Assembly: GCA_903950295.1 (NCBI GenBank)
Contig: CAJBAP010000086.1
Span: forward strand, 1 to 6,859
Source of the DNA: an uncultured Rhodocyclaceae bacterium
GTDB lineage: Bacteria; Pseudomonadota; Gammaproteobacteria; Burkholderiales; Rhodocyclaceae
Reading direction: 5' to 3'
Length of the DNA stretch: 6,859 bases
Every line of letters begins with the position of its first letter. The first letter of the stretch is position 1. A program made the translations under genes and the position numbers. Below the pieces are notes generated by a model that ran no database searches, had not been told where the DNA came from, and worked only from the letters and a program-made list of their open reading frames with translations. This document shows, piece by piece, positions 1-5,701 of this stretch.

Positions 1-39
1 ATGTTGCTGTGGACACGCGTCATTCGATTTTCAGATCAC

Positions 40-399
40 TCAATTAGTGGCAGGGGCATCATCACGATGCTGGCGGCGCCGATCCAGCCACCAGGCGAGA
101 ACCGGCAAGGCGAGGAAGGATCCCGGCATTACCAGAATCACCAGATAGGGTGACAAATGCGCCAAGGCATGCAGTTGTTCAAGCAGCTCATGGCGCTCGG
201 CCACTGACCAGTTGCCGCCGTTACGTCGCCGCATCAGGAGGGGCATCAAACCCTTGACCCTGGCCAGTTCCGAGGTGATTTGCAGACGTTCGCGCCGTTG
301 TGCTTCCAGCATGCGCTGAACAAATATGGGCGAGGCACGCCGACCGGTGGCCGCATGTAGCTGGCGGACCGCAGTCTGGATTCTTGTACGACTATCCAC
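40..399 (-). CDS. Small membrane protein, LETM1-like C-terminus, last gene of the yqj-like cluster
   Basis: I do not recognise a characterised family. With the GTG start at 399 the product has 119 residues. It starts with a basic, Gln/Arg-rich, probably helical stretch (about 1-60), then a 'WSVAERHELLEQL' segment (about 64-76), then one predicted membrane helix (about 82-104) with the motif 'LSPYLVILVMPGSFLALP', and ends in a short charged tail. The acidic/leucine stretch followed by a Pro-Gly-containing hydrophobic helix recalls the membrane-proximal part of LETM1-type proteins, but this is pattern resemblance only. The GTG overlaps the yqjK-like stop by 8 bases, suggesting translational coupling. 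The alternative is the ATG at 312 (90 residues, 79-base gap). Neither start has a clear Shine-Dalgarno sequence. The same frame stays open to 645, but that part lies antiparallel-free over the yqjK-like gene in another frame and is a shadow. The stop is certain; the start is not. Confidence 0.6.
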   Translation of the reverse strand: MDSRTRIQTAVRQLHAATGRRASPIFVQRMLEAQRRERLQITSELARVKGLMPLLMRRRNGGNWSVAERHELLEQLHALAHLSPYLVILVMPGSFLALPVLAWWLDRRRQHRDDAPATN

Positions 400-715
400 G
401 ACGGGTGCGAACAGATGCAGGGGGCGGGATGTCGAGCCAGCGCTCACTATCGCGCCATAGTCGCCAGGCAATGAAGGCGCGCCGCCCCCAGCGCCAGAAG
501 AAGCGCCGCGCACGGGGCTGTGCTGCGGCCAACACAGCCACTCCCCCGGCAACGACCTCCGGATGCCGACTGACCCAGCGCGTGCCCGTTTGTACCTGAT
601 CCGCGACATCGAACAGGGGTCGCAGTCCGGCGAGGTGATGGGCAAGCGTCTCGCGCTGGGTGGATGCAGCGAACTGCAGGCGCTGCTTTTCCAGCGCCAG
701 TTCGACTGCCTTCAT
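392..715 (-). CDS. YqjK-like family protein
   Basis: The product has 107 residues, close to the roughly 100 of E. coli YqjK. It has a charged N-terminal helix rich in Arg and Gln (about 5-35), the family-like 'LRPLFDVAD' segment (31-39), a 'WVSRHPEVVAGGVAVLAAAQPR' region (positions 47-68) whose centre is a short hydrophobic segment, and a basic, Trp-rich stretch (71-93). The function of the family is unknown; the hydrophobic core suggests membrane association. It directly follows the YqjE-like gene, as in enterobacteria. The ATG at 715 overlaps that gene's TGA by one base (TGATG); a GTG one codon earlier (718) would overlap by four. Either way translation is probably coupled. The assignment rests on gene order and the HP...PR/Trp pattern. 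Confidence 0.75.
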   Translation of the reverse strand: MKAVELALEKQRLQFAASTQRETLAHHLAGLRPLFDVADQVQTGTRWVSRHPEVVAGGVAVLAAAQPRARRFFWRWGRRAFIAWRLWRDSERWLDIPPPASVRTRRG

Positions 716-1119
716 CACAGCCGACCATCCTGCGTCTGCTGTCGTGCGGGGTTCAGCGTTTCGGTGTCGCGATGTAACTCGGCCAGACTGGCGGCGAACA
801 GCTGCGAACCTTGCCGGGCCAAGCGCAAACTGGCGGCAATCGCCACGCCGGCAGCGCCAAGAAACAGTGCCGTGAAAATCCCCAAGGCCAGCAGGCGGTG
901 ACTATCCCAGAGCAGGACGGTGACAAACACGGCAAGAAACGTGAGGCCAATCACCGCCAACAGCACGGCGGAAATGCCCCACAGCAGCATGCCCGCGATG
1001 CGGCCTACCTCCTCCTGGGTCTCGACTTTCAGCAGTTCCAGCCGGGTGCGCACCAGCCCGACCGTCGTCGTCGCAAAACCACGCAACGAAGCCAGCAAGC
1101 CGGCAGGCGGGTTACTCAT
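715..1119 (-). CDS. Phage holin superfamily (DUF1469) / YqjE-like inner-membrane protein
   Basis: The product has 134 residues. The N-terminus carries an amphipathic stretch typical of the family, 'TRLELLKVETQEE' (25-37). Two predicted membrane helices follow (about 43-70 and 77-98), then the conserved-looking tail 'FAASLAELHRDTETL' (108-122). This matches the two-helix holin-superfamily III/YqjE proteins, which in free-living bacteria are chromosomal membrane proteins of unclear role and not lysis genes. It lies between the DUF883 and YqjK-like genes. ATG 1119 is the only usable start, because an in-frame stop lies a few codons upstream. The leader just before it is C/T-rich and has no Shine-Dalgarno sequence. 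The 59-base gap to the DUF883 gene contains four GATC tetramers. Confidence 0.85.
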   Translation of the reverse strand: MSNPPAGLLASLRGFATTTVGLVRTRLELLKVETQEEVGRIAGMLLWGISAVLLAVIGLTFLAVFVTVLLWDSHRLLALGIFTALFLGAAGVAIAASLRLARQGSQLFAASLAELHRDTETLNPARQQTQDGRL

Positions 1120-1178
1120 GGCCGGAGAGAAAAGCGGAGGGGGACAGCGGGATCAGAAGTTCAGCGATCTCGGTGATC

Positions 1179-1490
1179 TCAGCGACGGCCGATCAACAGG
1201 CCAACGATGAAGCCGAAACCGGCAGCAACGCCAACGGAGCGCCAGGGATTGTCCTGCACATAATCGTCGGCAACGCGGCCAACCTGCTTCGCCCGGTCAA
1301 GCACCGCAGCCTCGGCATCGGCGAGTTTGACTTTCGCATCGGACAGGCGACCCTGAATCTTGGTGCGCATGTCGGCAGCCTTGTCCCCAGCCTGGCTGGC
1401 AGTGGCACGCAACAATTCCTCGGCATCGGCAACCACCACTTTGAAATCGGCGATCAGTTTTTCTTTGCTGACATCATTTGCTTCGGTCAT
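1179..1490 (-). CDS. DUF883 family (YqjD/ElaB-like) C-tail-anchored membrane protein
   Basis: The product has 103 residues, close to E. coli YqjD (101). Residues 5-75 form a charged, Ala/Lys/Asp/Glu-rich helical region. The C-terminus has the family signature 'DDYVQDNPWRSVGVAAG' (75-91) followed by a membrane helix and a final 'GRR'. Relatives in E. coli (YqjD, ElaB, YgaM) are inner-membrane proteins with a C-terminal anchor, induced in stationary phase; YqjD was reported to bind ribosomes. Whether this protein does so is unknown. ATG 1490 is chosen because AAGGAG lies six bases upstream; a TTG at 1508 would place that site inside the gene. It follows xth after a 48-base gap and leads the membrane-protein cluster. 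Confidence 0.9.
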   Translation of the reverse strand: MTEANDVSKEKLIADFKVVVADAEELLRATASQAGDKAADMRTKIQGRLSDAKVKLADAEAAVLDRAKQVGRVADDYVQDNPWRSVGVAAGFGFIVGLLIGRR

Positions 1491-1496
1491 TTTTTT

Positions 1497-1502
1497 CTCC
1501 TT
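1497..1502 (-). promoter_or_regulatory. Ribosome binding site of the DUF883 gene
   Basis: The minus strand reads AAGGAG, then six A residues, then ATG at 1490. This strong site decides the start against the in-frame TTG at 1508. Confidence 0.85.
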
Positions 1503-1539
1503 GAACAAGCTTTGATTTCAGTGCTAATTGTCGCACAAG

Positions 1540-2334
1540 TCATCGAGGCCATGCGTAGTCAATCGTCAGGGGCGCGTGATCGGAAAAGCGCATGTCCTTG
1601 AACACTTGCGCTGTACTTGCCTGACCGGCCAGCCCCGGCGTAGCGATCTGGTAGTCGATGCGCCAACCGACGTTTTTGGCCCAAGCTTGGCCGCGATTCG
1701 ACCACCAGGTGTAGGCATCGCCTTCCGCGTCCGGATAGAGCTGGCGATAGGCGTCGGCCCAACCCAGTTCGGCTTTCACCCGGCCGATCCAGGCGCGCTC
1801 TTCGGGGAGGAATCCGGAATTTTTCTGGTTTGATTTCCAGTTCTTCAGATCCCTTTCCGTCGGTGCAATATTCCAGTCACCGCAGAGAACGATTTCGCGG
1901 CCGGTTGCGGCTGCTTCAGCGCGCAACGCAGCCAGGTGGTGATAGAAAACATCCATGAAGCGGAACTTGGCAGCCTGCCGTTCGGGCGACGATGAACCAG
2001 AAGGGACATACAGTGAAATCACCGACAGTCCCGGCCAATCGGCGCGCAGGTAGCGCCCTTCGGCATCGAATTCGGCAACACCAATCCCTTCGGTCACGCT
2101 TTCAGGCGGATTTTTCGCGTACAGACCAACACCGCTATAACCTTTTTTCTCGGCGTAATGAAAGTAGCCGGTAAGACCCTCGGGGTTACGCGTGGCATCT
2201 GTCAGGTCAGCCGCCTGCGCCTTGAGTTCCTGTACGCAAACGACATCGGCCCGCTGCATCGCCAGCCATTCGAGCCAGCCTTTTCTGGTAGCCGAGCGGA
2301 TGCCGTTCAGGTTCAACGTGATGATTCTGAGCAT
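1540..2334 (-). CDS. xth: Exodeoxyribonuclease III (AP endonuclease family 1)
   Basis: The product has 264 residues, the usual length for ExoIII (268 in E. coli). This Mg-dependent cytoplasmic enzyme cuts DNA 5' of abasic sites and removes 3' blocking groups and nucleotides in base-excision repair. The active-site residues of the endonuclease/exonuclease/phosphatase fold are all visible: Asn8 in 'TLNLNGIR', Glu36 in 'CVQELK', Tyr109 in 'SLYVPSG', Asp153 and Asn155 in 'CGDWNIAP', Asp227 in 'WRIDYQ', and Asp252-His253 in 'FSDHAPL'. These match E. coli N7, E34, Y109, D151, N153, D229, D258 and H259. ATG 2334 has GAGGG nine bases upstream. The start lies 17 bases from that of the divergent pyrE. 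The DUF883 cluster follows on the same strand, so read-through is possible. Confidence 0.96.
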   Translation of the reverse strand: MLRIITLNLNGIRSATRKGWLEWLAMQRADVVCVQELKAQAADLTDATRNPEGLTGYFHYAEKKGYSGVGLYAKNPPESVTEGIGVAEFDAEGRYLRADWPGLSVISLYVPSGSSSPERQAAKFRFMDVFYHHLAALRAEAAATGREIVLCGDWNIAPTERDLKNWKSNQKNSGFLPEERAWIGRVKAELGWADAYRQLYPDAEGDAYTWWSNRGQAWAKNVGWRIDYQIATPGLAGQASTAQVFKDMRFSDHAPLTIDYAWPR

Positions 2335-2335
2335 G

Positions 2336-2341
2336 TAGAAT
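2336..2341 (+). promoter_or_regulatory. Candidate -10 box for pyrE
   Basis: TAGAAT matches TATAAT at five of six positions. It ends 10 bases before the pyrE ATG, so transcription would begin about three bases before the start codon, or on it. The best -35 candidate (TTCAAC, 2312-2317, 18-base spacer, inside xth) matches only three of six. There is no Shine-Dalgarno sequence before pyrE, which fits a leaderless or near-leaderless message. This is inference from sequence only. Confidence 0.35.
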
Positions 2342-2351
2342 TACCCTCATC

Positions 2352-3008
2352 ATGAGCACTACGAATTTTAGCTGTGACTTCGTTGCCTTCGCCTGCAAAA
2401 AGGGGGTGCTGCGCTTCGGTGAGTTCACCACGAAGGCAGGGCGCCTGTCCCCTTATTTTTTCAACGCTGGCCTGTTCAATGATGGCGACTCGCTGGCAAA
2501 GCTGGCAGACTTTTATGCGCAGGCGATTTTGGCCGCCAATATCGAGTTCGACATGCTGTTCGGCCCCGCTTACAAAGGCATTCCCCTGGTGGCGGCAATT
2601 TCCATAGCGTTGGCGACACGGAAGGATGGGAGCCGCAACCTGCCCTTCGCCTTCAACCGCAAGGAAACCAAGGACCACGGTGAAGGCGGCACGCTGATTG
2701 GCGCACCACTGACCGGGCGGGTTCTGATTGTTGACGATGTCATCTCGGCCGGCACCTCGGTGCGTGAATCGGTCGACATCATTCGTGCCGGTGGCGCCAC
2801 GCCCGCCGGGGTCGCGATCGCCATCGACCGTCAGGAGCGCGGCACCGGAACCCTCTCGGCCGTACAGGAAGTAGAGCAGAATCTGCACATGCCGGTAGTC
2901 GCCGTGGCGCGACTCACCGACGTCATCAGCTACCTGGCCGGCCAACCGGCACTCGAACAAAATCTTGCGGCCGTGCGCCGTTATCGGGAGACTTACGGTG
3001 TTACCTAA
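2352..3008 (+). CDS. pyrE: Orotate phosphoribosyltransferase
   Basis: The enzyme joins orotate to PRPP to form OMP, the fifth step of UMP synthesis, in the cytoplasm as a dimer. The product has 218 residues (213 in E. coli). Diagnostic segments are '[20 protein letters not shown]' (18-37, with Lys28), 'GPAYKGIPL' (71-79), the catalytic loop '[13 protein letters not shown]' (101-113, with Arg103, Lys104, Lys107 and His109), and the PRPP-binding motif '[13 protein letters not shown]' (124-136, with Asp128-Asp129). It is complete and intact. The ATG fits the usual family N-terminus but has no Shine-Dalgarno sequence. It diverges from xth, and its last 11 bases overlap the next gene. No pyrimidine attenuator is possible in so short a leader, so control must differ from the E. 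coli rph-pyrE attenuation. Confidence 0.97.
   Translation: MSTTNFSCDFVAFACKKGVLRFGEFTTKAGRLSPYFFNAGLFNDGDSLAKLADFYAQAILAANIEFDMLFGPAYKGIPLVAAISIALATRKDGSRNLPFAFNRKETKDHGEGGTLIGAPLTGRVLIVDDVISAGTSVRESVDIIRAGGATPAGVAIAIDRQERGTGTLSAVQEVEQNLHMPVVAVARLTDVISYLAGQPALEQNLAAVRRYRETYGVT
2365..2370 (-). promoter_or_regulatory. Candidate -10 box for xth
   Basis: On the minus strand TAAAAT matches TATAAT at five of six positions. It lies inside the first codons of pyrE and would give a leader of about 25 bases that contains the GAGGG ribosome binding site of xth (2344-2348). I see no convincing -35 element, so confidence is low. Confidence 0.25.
2986..2990 (+). promoter_or_regulatory. Ribosome binding site inside pyrE
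   Basis: GGGAG lies seven bases before the GTG at 2998, within the last codons of pyrE. It decides the start of the coiled-coil protein over the in-frame TTG at 2965. Confidence 0.7.
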
Positions 3009-3615
3009 CAAATTCAAGTTCCGTTCTGCCGCCTTCCTGCTGCTGAGTCTGGGCGCCATACTCCCTGCCACCGCAAGGATTACCTGCTGCGATGTCGATG
3101 GCAAACGCACCTGCGGTGATCCGACGCCGCCGCAATGCGTCAACAAGGCAAAAACCGAGTTCGGCAAGGGAGGGGTTGCGAAGGAGGTGGAAGCGCCACT
3201 GACTGCGGAGCAGAAAGCTGCCCGCGCAGCAGAAACCGAGCGGCTGGCCGCAGAGAAAAAGCAGGCGGCCGAACAGGCGCGCCGCGACCGCGCCCTGGTC
3301 GACAGTTATACGAGCGAAAAAGAAATCGATGTGGCGCGCGACCGGGCGATTGCCGAAATCGAGAAAAATTCCGAACAGGCCACAAACCGGCTTGAGGCGG
3401 CACAGAAGAAGCAGCAGAAGCTCGATCAGGAAAAAGAGTTCTACCAGAAGAAGCCGATGCCAGCACCGTTGCAGGCGCAGCTCAAGGACAATGAAAGCGA
3501 GATCGCCGCCCAGAAAAAAGCCCTGCAGGAGAAGGAGGCCAACATCGAAGCGGCCAAGCAGCGTTTCGAGTCCGACAAGGCGCGCTACCGTACCCTGAAA
3601 ACCGGTACGAAATAG
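2998..3615 (+). CDS. Exported coiled-coil protein with a DUF4124-like N-terminal motif
   Basis: The product has 205 residues. Residues 1-26 look like a signal peptide: basic start, hydrophobic core (about 11-22) and a likely signal peptidase I site after 'PATA'. The mature start '[21 protein letters not shown]' (27-47) resembles the short DUF4124 domain of secreted proteobacterial proteins and holds four cysteines (30, 31, 39, 47). From about residue 65 to the end there is a long Ala/Lys/Glu/Gln-rich coiled coil, broken near 'KKPMPAP'. A periplasmic or envelope-associated location is likely; the function is unknown. GTG 2998 is chosen for its GGGAG site seven bases upstream. The gene overlaps pyrE by 11 bases and is probably translated from the same mRNA. 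It converges with gatB. Confidence 0.82.
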   Translation: MLPNKFKFRSAAFLLLSLGAILPATARITCCDVDGKRTCGDPTPPQCVNKAKTEFGKGGVAKEVEAPLTAEQKAARAAETERLAAEKKQAAEQARRDRALVDSYTSEKEIDVARDRAIAEIEKNSEQATNRLEAAQKKQQKLDQEKEFYQKKPMPAPLQAQLKDNESEIAAQKKALQEKEANIEAAKQRFESDKARYRTLKTGTK

Positions 3616-3622
3616 CCCACCC

Positions 3623-3643
3623 CGCAAACGCCGCTTTGCGGCG
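3623..3643. repeat. Small alternative-hairpin palindrome after the coiled-coil gene
   Basis: Two mutually exclusive stems share bases: CGCAAA (3623-3628) with TTTGCG (3635-3640), and CGCCGC (3629-3634) with GCGGCG (3638-3643, three-base loop). No T run follows on either strand beyond TTT. It could help end transcription from either converging gene, but that is a guess. Confidence 0.4.
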
Positions 3644-3669
3644 CCCATTCACCTGCGCCCTCAAGGGGC

Positions 3670-3704
3670 CAAGAAACACTTGGGGCGGCCCGACGTGTTT
3701 CTTG
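3670..3704. terminator. Inverted repeat between converging genes, possible bidirectional terminator
   Basis: CAAGAAACAC (3670-3679) and GTGTTTCTTG (3695-3704) form a perfect 10-base-pair stem around a 15-base GC-rich loop that may itself pair (GGG/CCC). It begins four bases after the gatB stop. Position between convergent genes suggests a terminator or an mRNA 3'-end stabiliser. There is no adjacent U tract on either strand, so it is not a standard intrinsic terminator. Confidence 0.45.
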
Positions 3705-3708
3705 AGCT

Positions 3709-5160
3709 TCAGCCCGCGAGTTTTTTTCGCAGCAGATCGTTCACCTGCTGCGGGTTGGCTTTCCCCTTGGTCGCTTTCATTGCCTGGCCGACCAGTGCAT
3801 TGAAGGCTTTGTCCTTGCCGGCGCGGAACTCCTCGACCGACTTCGGGTTGGCTGCCAGCACTGCTTCAATGATCTCCTCGATGGCGCCGCTATCAGAGAT
3901 TTGCTTGAGTCCCCTGGCCTCGATCACGGCGTCAGCATCCTTGCCATCACCAGTCCACAAGGCCTCGAATACTTCCTTCGCCAGTTTGTTGGACAAGGTG
4001 TTGTCGGCAATGCGACACACGATGCCGGCCAGTAAAGTCGGTGACAGCGGGACGGCGCGGAGGTCCAGATCATCACGATTCAGGCGGGCGGCCAGCTCCC
4101 CCATGACCCAGTTGGCACAAATTTTGGCGTTTTCCTTGCCTGCCACGGCAACACAGTCCGCAAAATAATTTGCCATGTTGCGCGTTGCCGTCAATGCCGC
4201 AGCATCGTACGCAGAGAGTCCGTAATCCGCCTGGAAACGAACCTTCATCGCCTGCGGCAACTCCGGCAGTTCCGCTTTGACCGCGGCAATCCAGTCGGCC
4301 TTGATCTCCAGCGGCAACAGGTCAGGATCAGGGAAGTAGCGATAATCGTGGGCGTCTTCCTTGCTGCGCATGGCGCGGGTTTCGCCCGTGTCAGGGTCGA
4401 ACAGCACGGTAGCCTGCTGGATCTTGCGGCCTTCCTCGATTTCGTTGATCTGCCACTGGATTTCGTAGTCGATGGCCTGCTGCAGGAAGCGGAAGGAATT
4501 GAGGTTCTTGACCTCTCTGCGCGTGCCTAGCGGTGCACCGGGACGACGCACAGAAACGTTGGCGTCACAGCGGAACGAGCCTTCCTGCATATTGCCGTCA
4601 CAGATGCCGATCCATGTCACCAGCGCATGCAATGCCTTGGCGTAAGCGACCGCTTCGGCGCTCGAGCACATGTCGGGTTCGGTGACGATTTCAAGCAAAG
4701 GCGTGCCGGCACGGTTGAGATCGATGCCGGTTTTTCCATGGAAATCTTCATGAAGGGATTTGCCGGCATCCTCTTCGAGATGGGCCCGCGTCAGATGAAC
4801 ATATTTTTCCGCGACTTTGTCACCCTGGCCGACGTGTATCGTCAGACCGCCCCCGGATACGACGGGAATCTCGAACTGACTGATCTGATAACCCTGGGGT
4901 AGGTCGGGATAAAAGTAGTTCTTGCGCGCAAAGATCGAGCGCGGTGCGATCGTGGCGCCGACAGCCAGACCAAACTTGATCGCACAGACCACTGCCGCGC
5001 GATTGAGCACCGGCAGCACGCCGGGCAGGGCAATATCGACCGCGCAGGCTTGGCGATTTGGCTCGACGCCGAAGGCTGTGCTGGCACCGGAAAAAATCTT
5101 CGATTGCGTTTGCAACTGGGCGTGGGTTTCCAGCCCGATCACGACTTCCCACTGACTCAT
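3709..5160 (-). CDS. gatB: Aspartyl/glutamyl-tRNA(Asn/Gln) amidotransferase subunit B
   Basis: The product has 483 residues, the normal length. GatB is the kinase and tRNA-binding subunit of the cytoplasmic GatCAB complex. It activates Glu-tRNA(Gln) or Asp-tRNA(Asn) with ATP and receives ammonia from GatA. Recognisable GatB segments in order are '[18 protein letters not shown]' (8-25), '[18 protein letters not shown]' (82-99), '[10 protein letters not shown]' (128-137), '[18 protein letters not shown]' (146-163), '[11 protein letters not shown]' (195-205), 'EVKNLNSF' (216-223) and '[13 protein letters not shown]' (272-284). The helical and YqeY-like C-terminal domains follow from about 300. 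ATG 5160 is chosen because AAGGA lies six bases upstream and the protein starts like other GatBs. The gene begins 10 bases after the lipoprotein stop. A run of seven A's lies five codons before the stop. Confidence 0.97.
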   Translation of the reverse strand: MSQWEVVIGLETHAQLQTQSKIFSGASTAFGVEPNRQACAVDIALPGVLPVLNRAAVVCAIKFGLAVGATIAPRSIFARKNYFYPDLPQGYQISQFEIPVVSGGGLTIHVGQGDKVAEKYVHLTRAHLEEDAGKSLHEDFHGKTGIDLNRAGTPLLEIVTEPDMCSSAEAVAYAKALHALVTWIGICDGNMQEGSFRCDANVSVRRPGAPLGTRREVKNLNSFRFLQQAIDYEIQWQINEIEEGRKIQQATVLFDPDTGETRAMRSKEDAHDYRYFPDPDLLPLEIKADWIAAVKAELPELPQAMKVRFQADYGLSAYDAAALTATRNMANYFADCVAVAGKENAKICANWVMGELAARLNRDDLDLRAVPLSPTLLAGIVCRIADNTLSNKLAKEVFEALWTGDGKDADAVIEARGLKQISDSGAIEEIIEAVLAANPKSVEEFRAGKDKAFNALVGQAMKATKGKANPQQVNDLLRKKLAG

Positions 5161-5166
5161 AGAGGA

Positions 5167-5171
5167 TCCTT
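5167..5171 (-). promoter_or_regulatory. Ribosome binding site of gatB
   Basis: AAGGA lies six bases before the gatB ATG and touches the stop codon of the upstream lipoprotein gene, so ribosomes ending there sit on it. This supports start 5160 over the in-frame start at 5232. Confidence 0.75.
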
Positions 5172-5701
5172 CATGCACAACTACCCTTCTGGTTATTGAC
5201 CAGAATGGGCCAGAGATAATCGACCGAGGCACCGCTGCATTCGGCCTGGCAACTGCGGAAGGCGACCGTTACCTGCTCGCCCTGTTCCCAAAAGCTGACT
5301 CGGCAATCGCCACGTCGCGCCGCCAGCACCACGATCGGCGTGGAAGCCGTCTGCTGGAAATCGGCCAAGCGAAAATGGCAGCTCCCGTGTTTCGGCACGT
5401 CGACGCTGGCCTCGAAGCGTTTGACGCTGGCATCCTTGACATCGAGGCGCAGGCGACCGCGATAACCGGTCGGATCGCGGAAACCACAACTGGCCCTGGC
5501 GTTGAGTGGCCGTGTCGGCACGGGCTTCAGGCTGCGGTTGGCCAGGTGCTTGAGCTTGTCCTTGCGCGGTTCGGGTTCGATCTGGGGCGGCGGCGGTGCC
5601 GATTCGGGCAGGGGCGCCAAGACCACGGGTGGTGGTTCGGGCGTGGCGCACCCGACAAGAACAAGTGGTATCAGCATGAGCAGGGCGAACCACTTGCCCA
5701 T
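5171..5701 (-). CDS. Small cysteine-rich lipoprotein of unknown function between gatA and gatB
   Basis: I do not recognise the family. The product has 176 residues. It starts with a lipoprotein signal peptide: '[18 protein letters not shown]' with lipobox Leu15-Val-Gly-Cys18. Ala at +2 of the mature protein favours the outer membrane. A Pro-rich linker (21-45) and a basic stretch (46-65) lead to a folded-looking C-terminal domain (about 70-176). That domain has six cysteines (72, 108, 133, 151, 155, 175), enough for three disulfides in the periplasm. The start ATG overlaps the gatA TGA by one base (TGATG), and the stop is 10 bases from gatB, so it is fully embedded in the gat operon. No Shine-Dalgarno sequence precedes it, so translation probably depends on gatA. 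The same frame is open up to 5992, but that part overlaps gatA and is a shadow. Confidence 0.82.
   Translation of the reverse strand: MGKWFALLMLIPLVLVGCATPEPPPVVLAPLPESAPPPPQIEPEPRKDKLKHLANRSLKPVPTRPLNARASCGFRDPTGYRGRLRLDVKDASVKRFEASVDVPKHGSCHFRLADFQQTASTPIVVLAARRGDCRVSFWEQGEQVTVAFRSCQAECSGASVDYLWPILVNNQKGSCA

Noticed and set aside
1..39. Possible terminator or gene start at the left edge
   Set aside because: I see no hairpin with a T run. The plus-strand ATG at base 1 opens a frame of about 50 codons that overlaps the minus-strand gene and has no support.
400..645. Upstream extension of the last yqj-cluster gene
   Set aside because: It overlaps the YqjK-like gene in another frame and reads as low-complexity Arg/Ser/Gly/Pro sequence.
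715..1119. Holin-superfamily protein as a prophage lysis gene
   Set aside because: No endolysin, spanin or other phage gene is nearby. The DUF883-DUF1469-YqjK order marks it as a chromosomal YqjE-type gene.
1173..1601. Plus-strand open frame of 142 codons over the DUF883 gene
   Set aside because: Shadow of the DUF883 gene, which has a strong ribosome binding site and a family signature on the minus strand.
2313..3167. Open frame of 284 codons antisense to pyrE
   Set aside because: pyrE is unmistakable on the other strand. The antisense product has no family motifs and also covers the xth/pyrE start region.
3001..3648. Open frame of 215 codons on the minus strand opposite the coiled-coil gene
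   Set aside because: It is the antisense image of a Lys/Glu/Ala-rich coding sequence, rich in Leu, Phe and Arg, with no ribosome binding site or recognisable motif. The plus-strand gene has a signal peptide and ribosome binding site.
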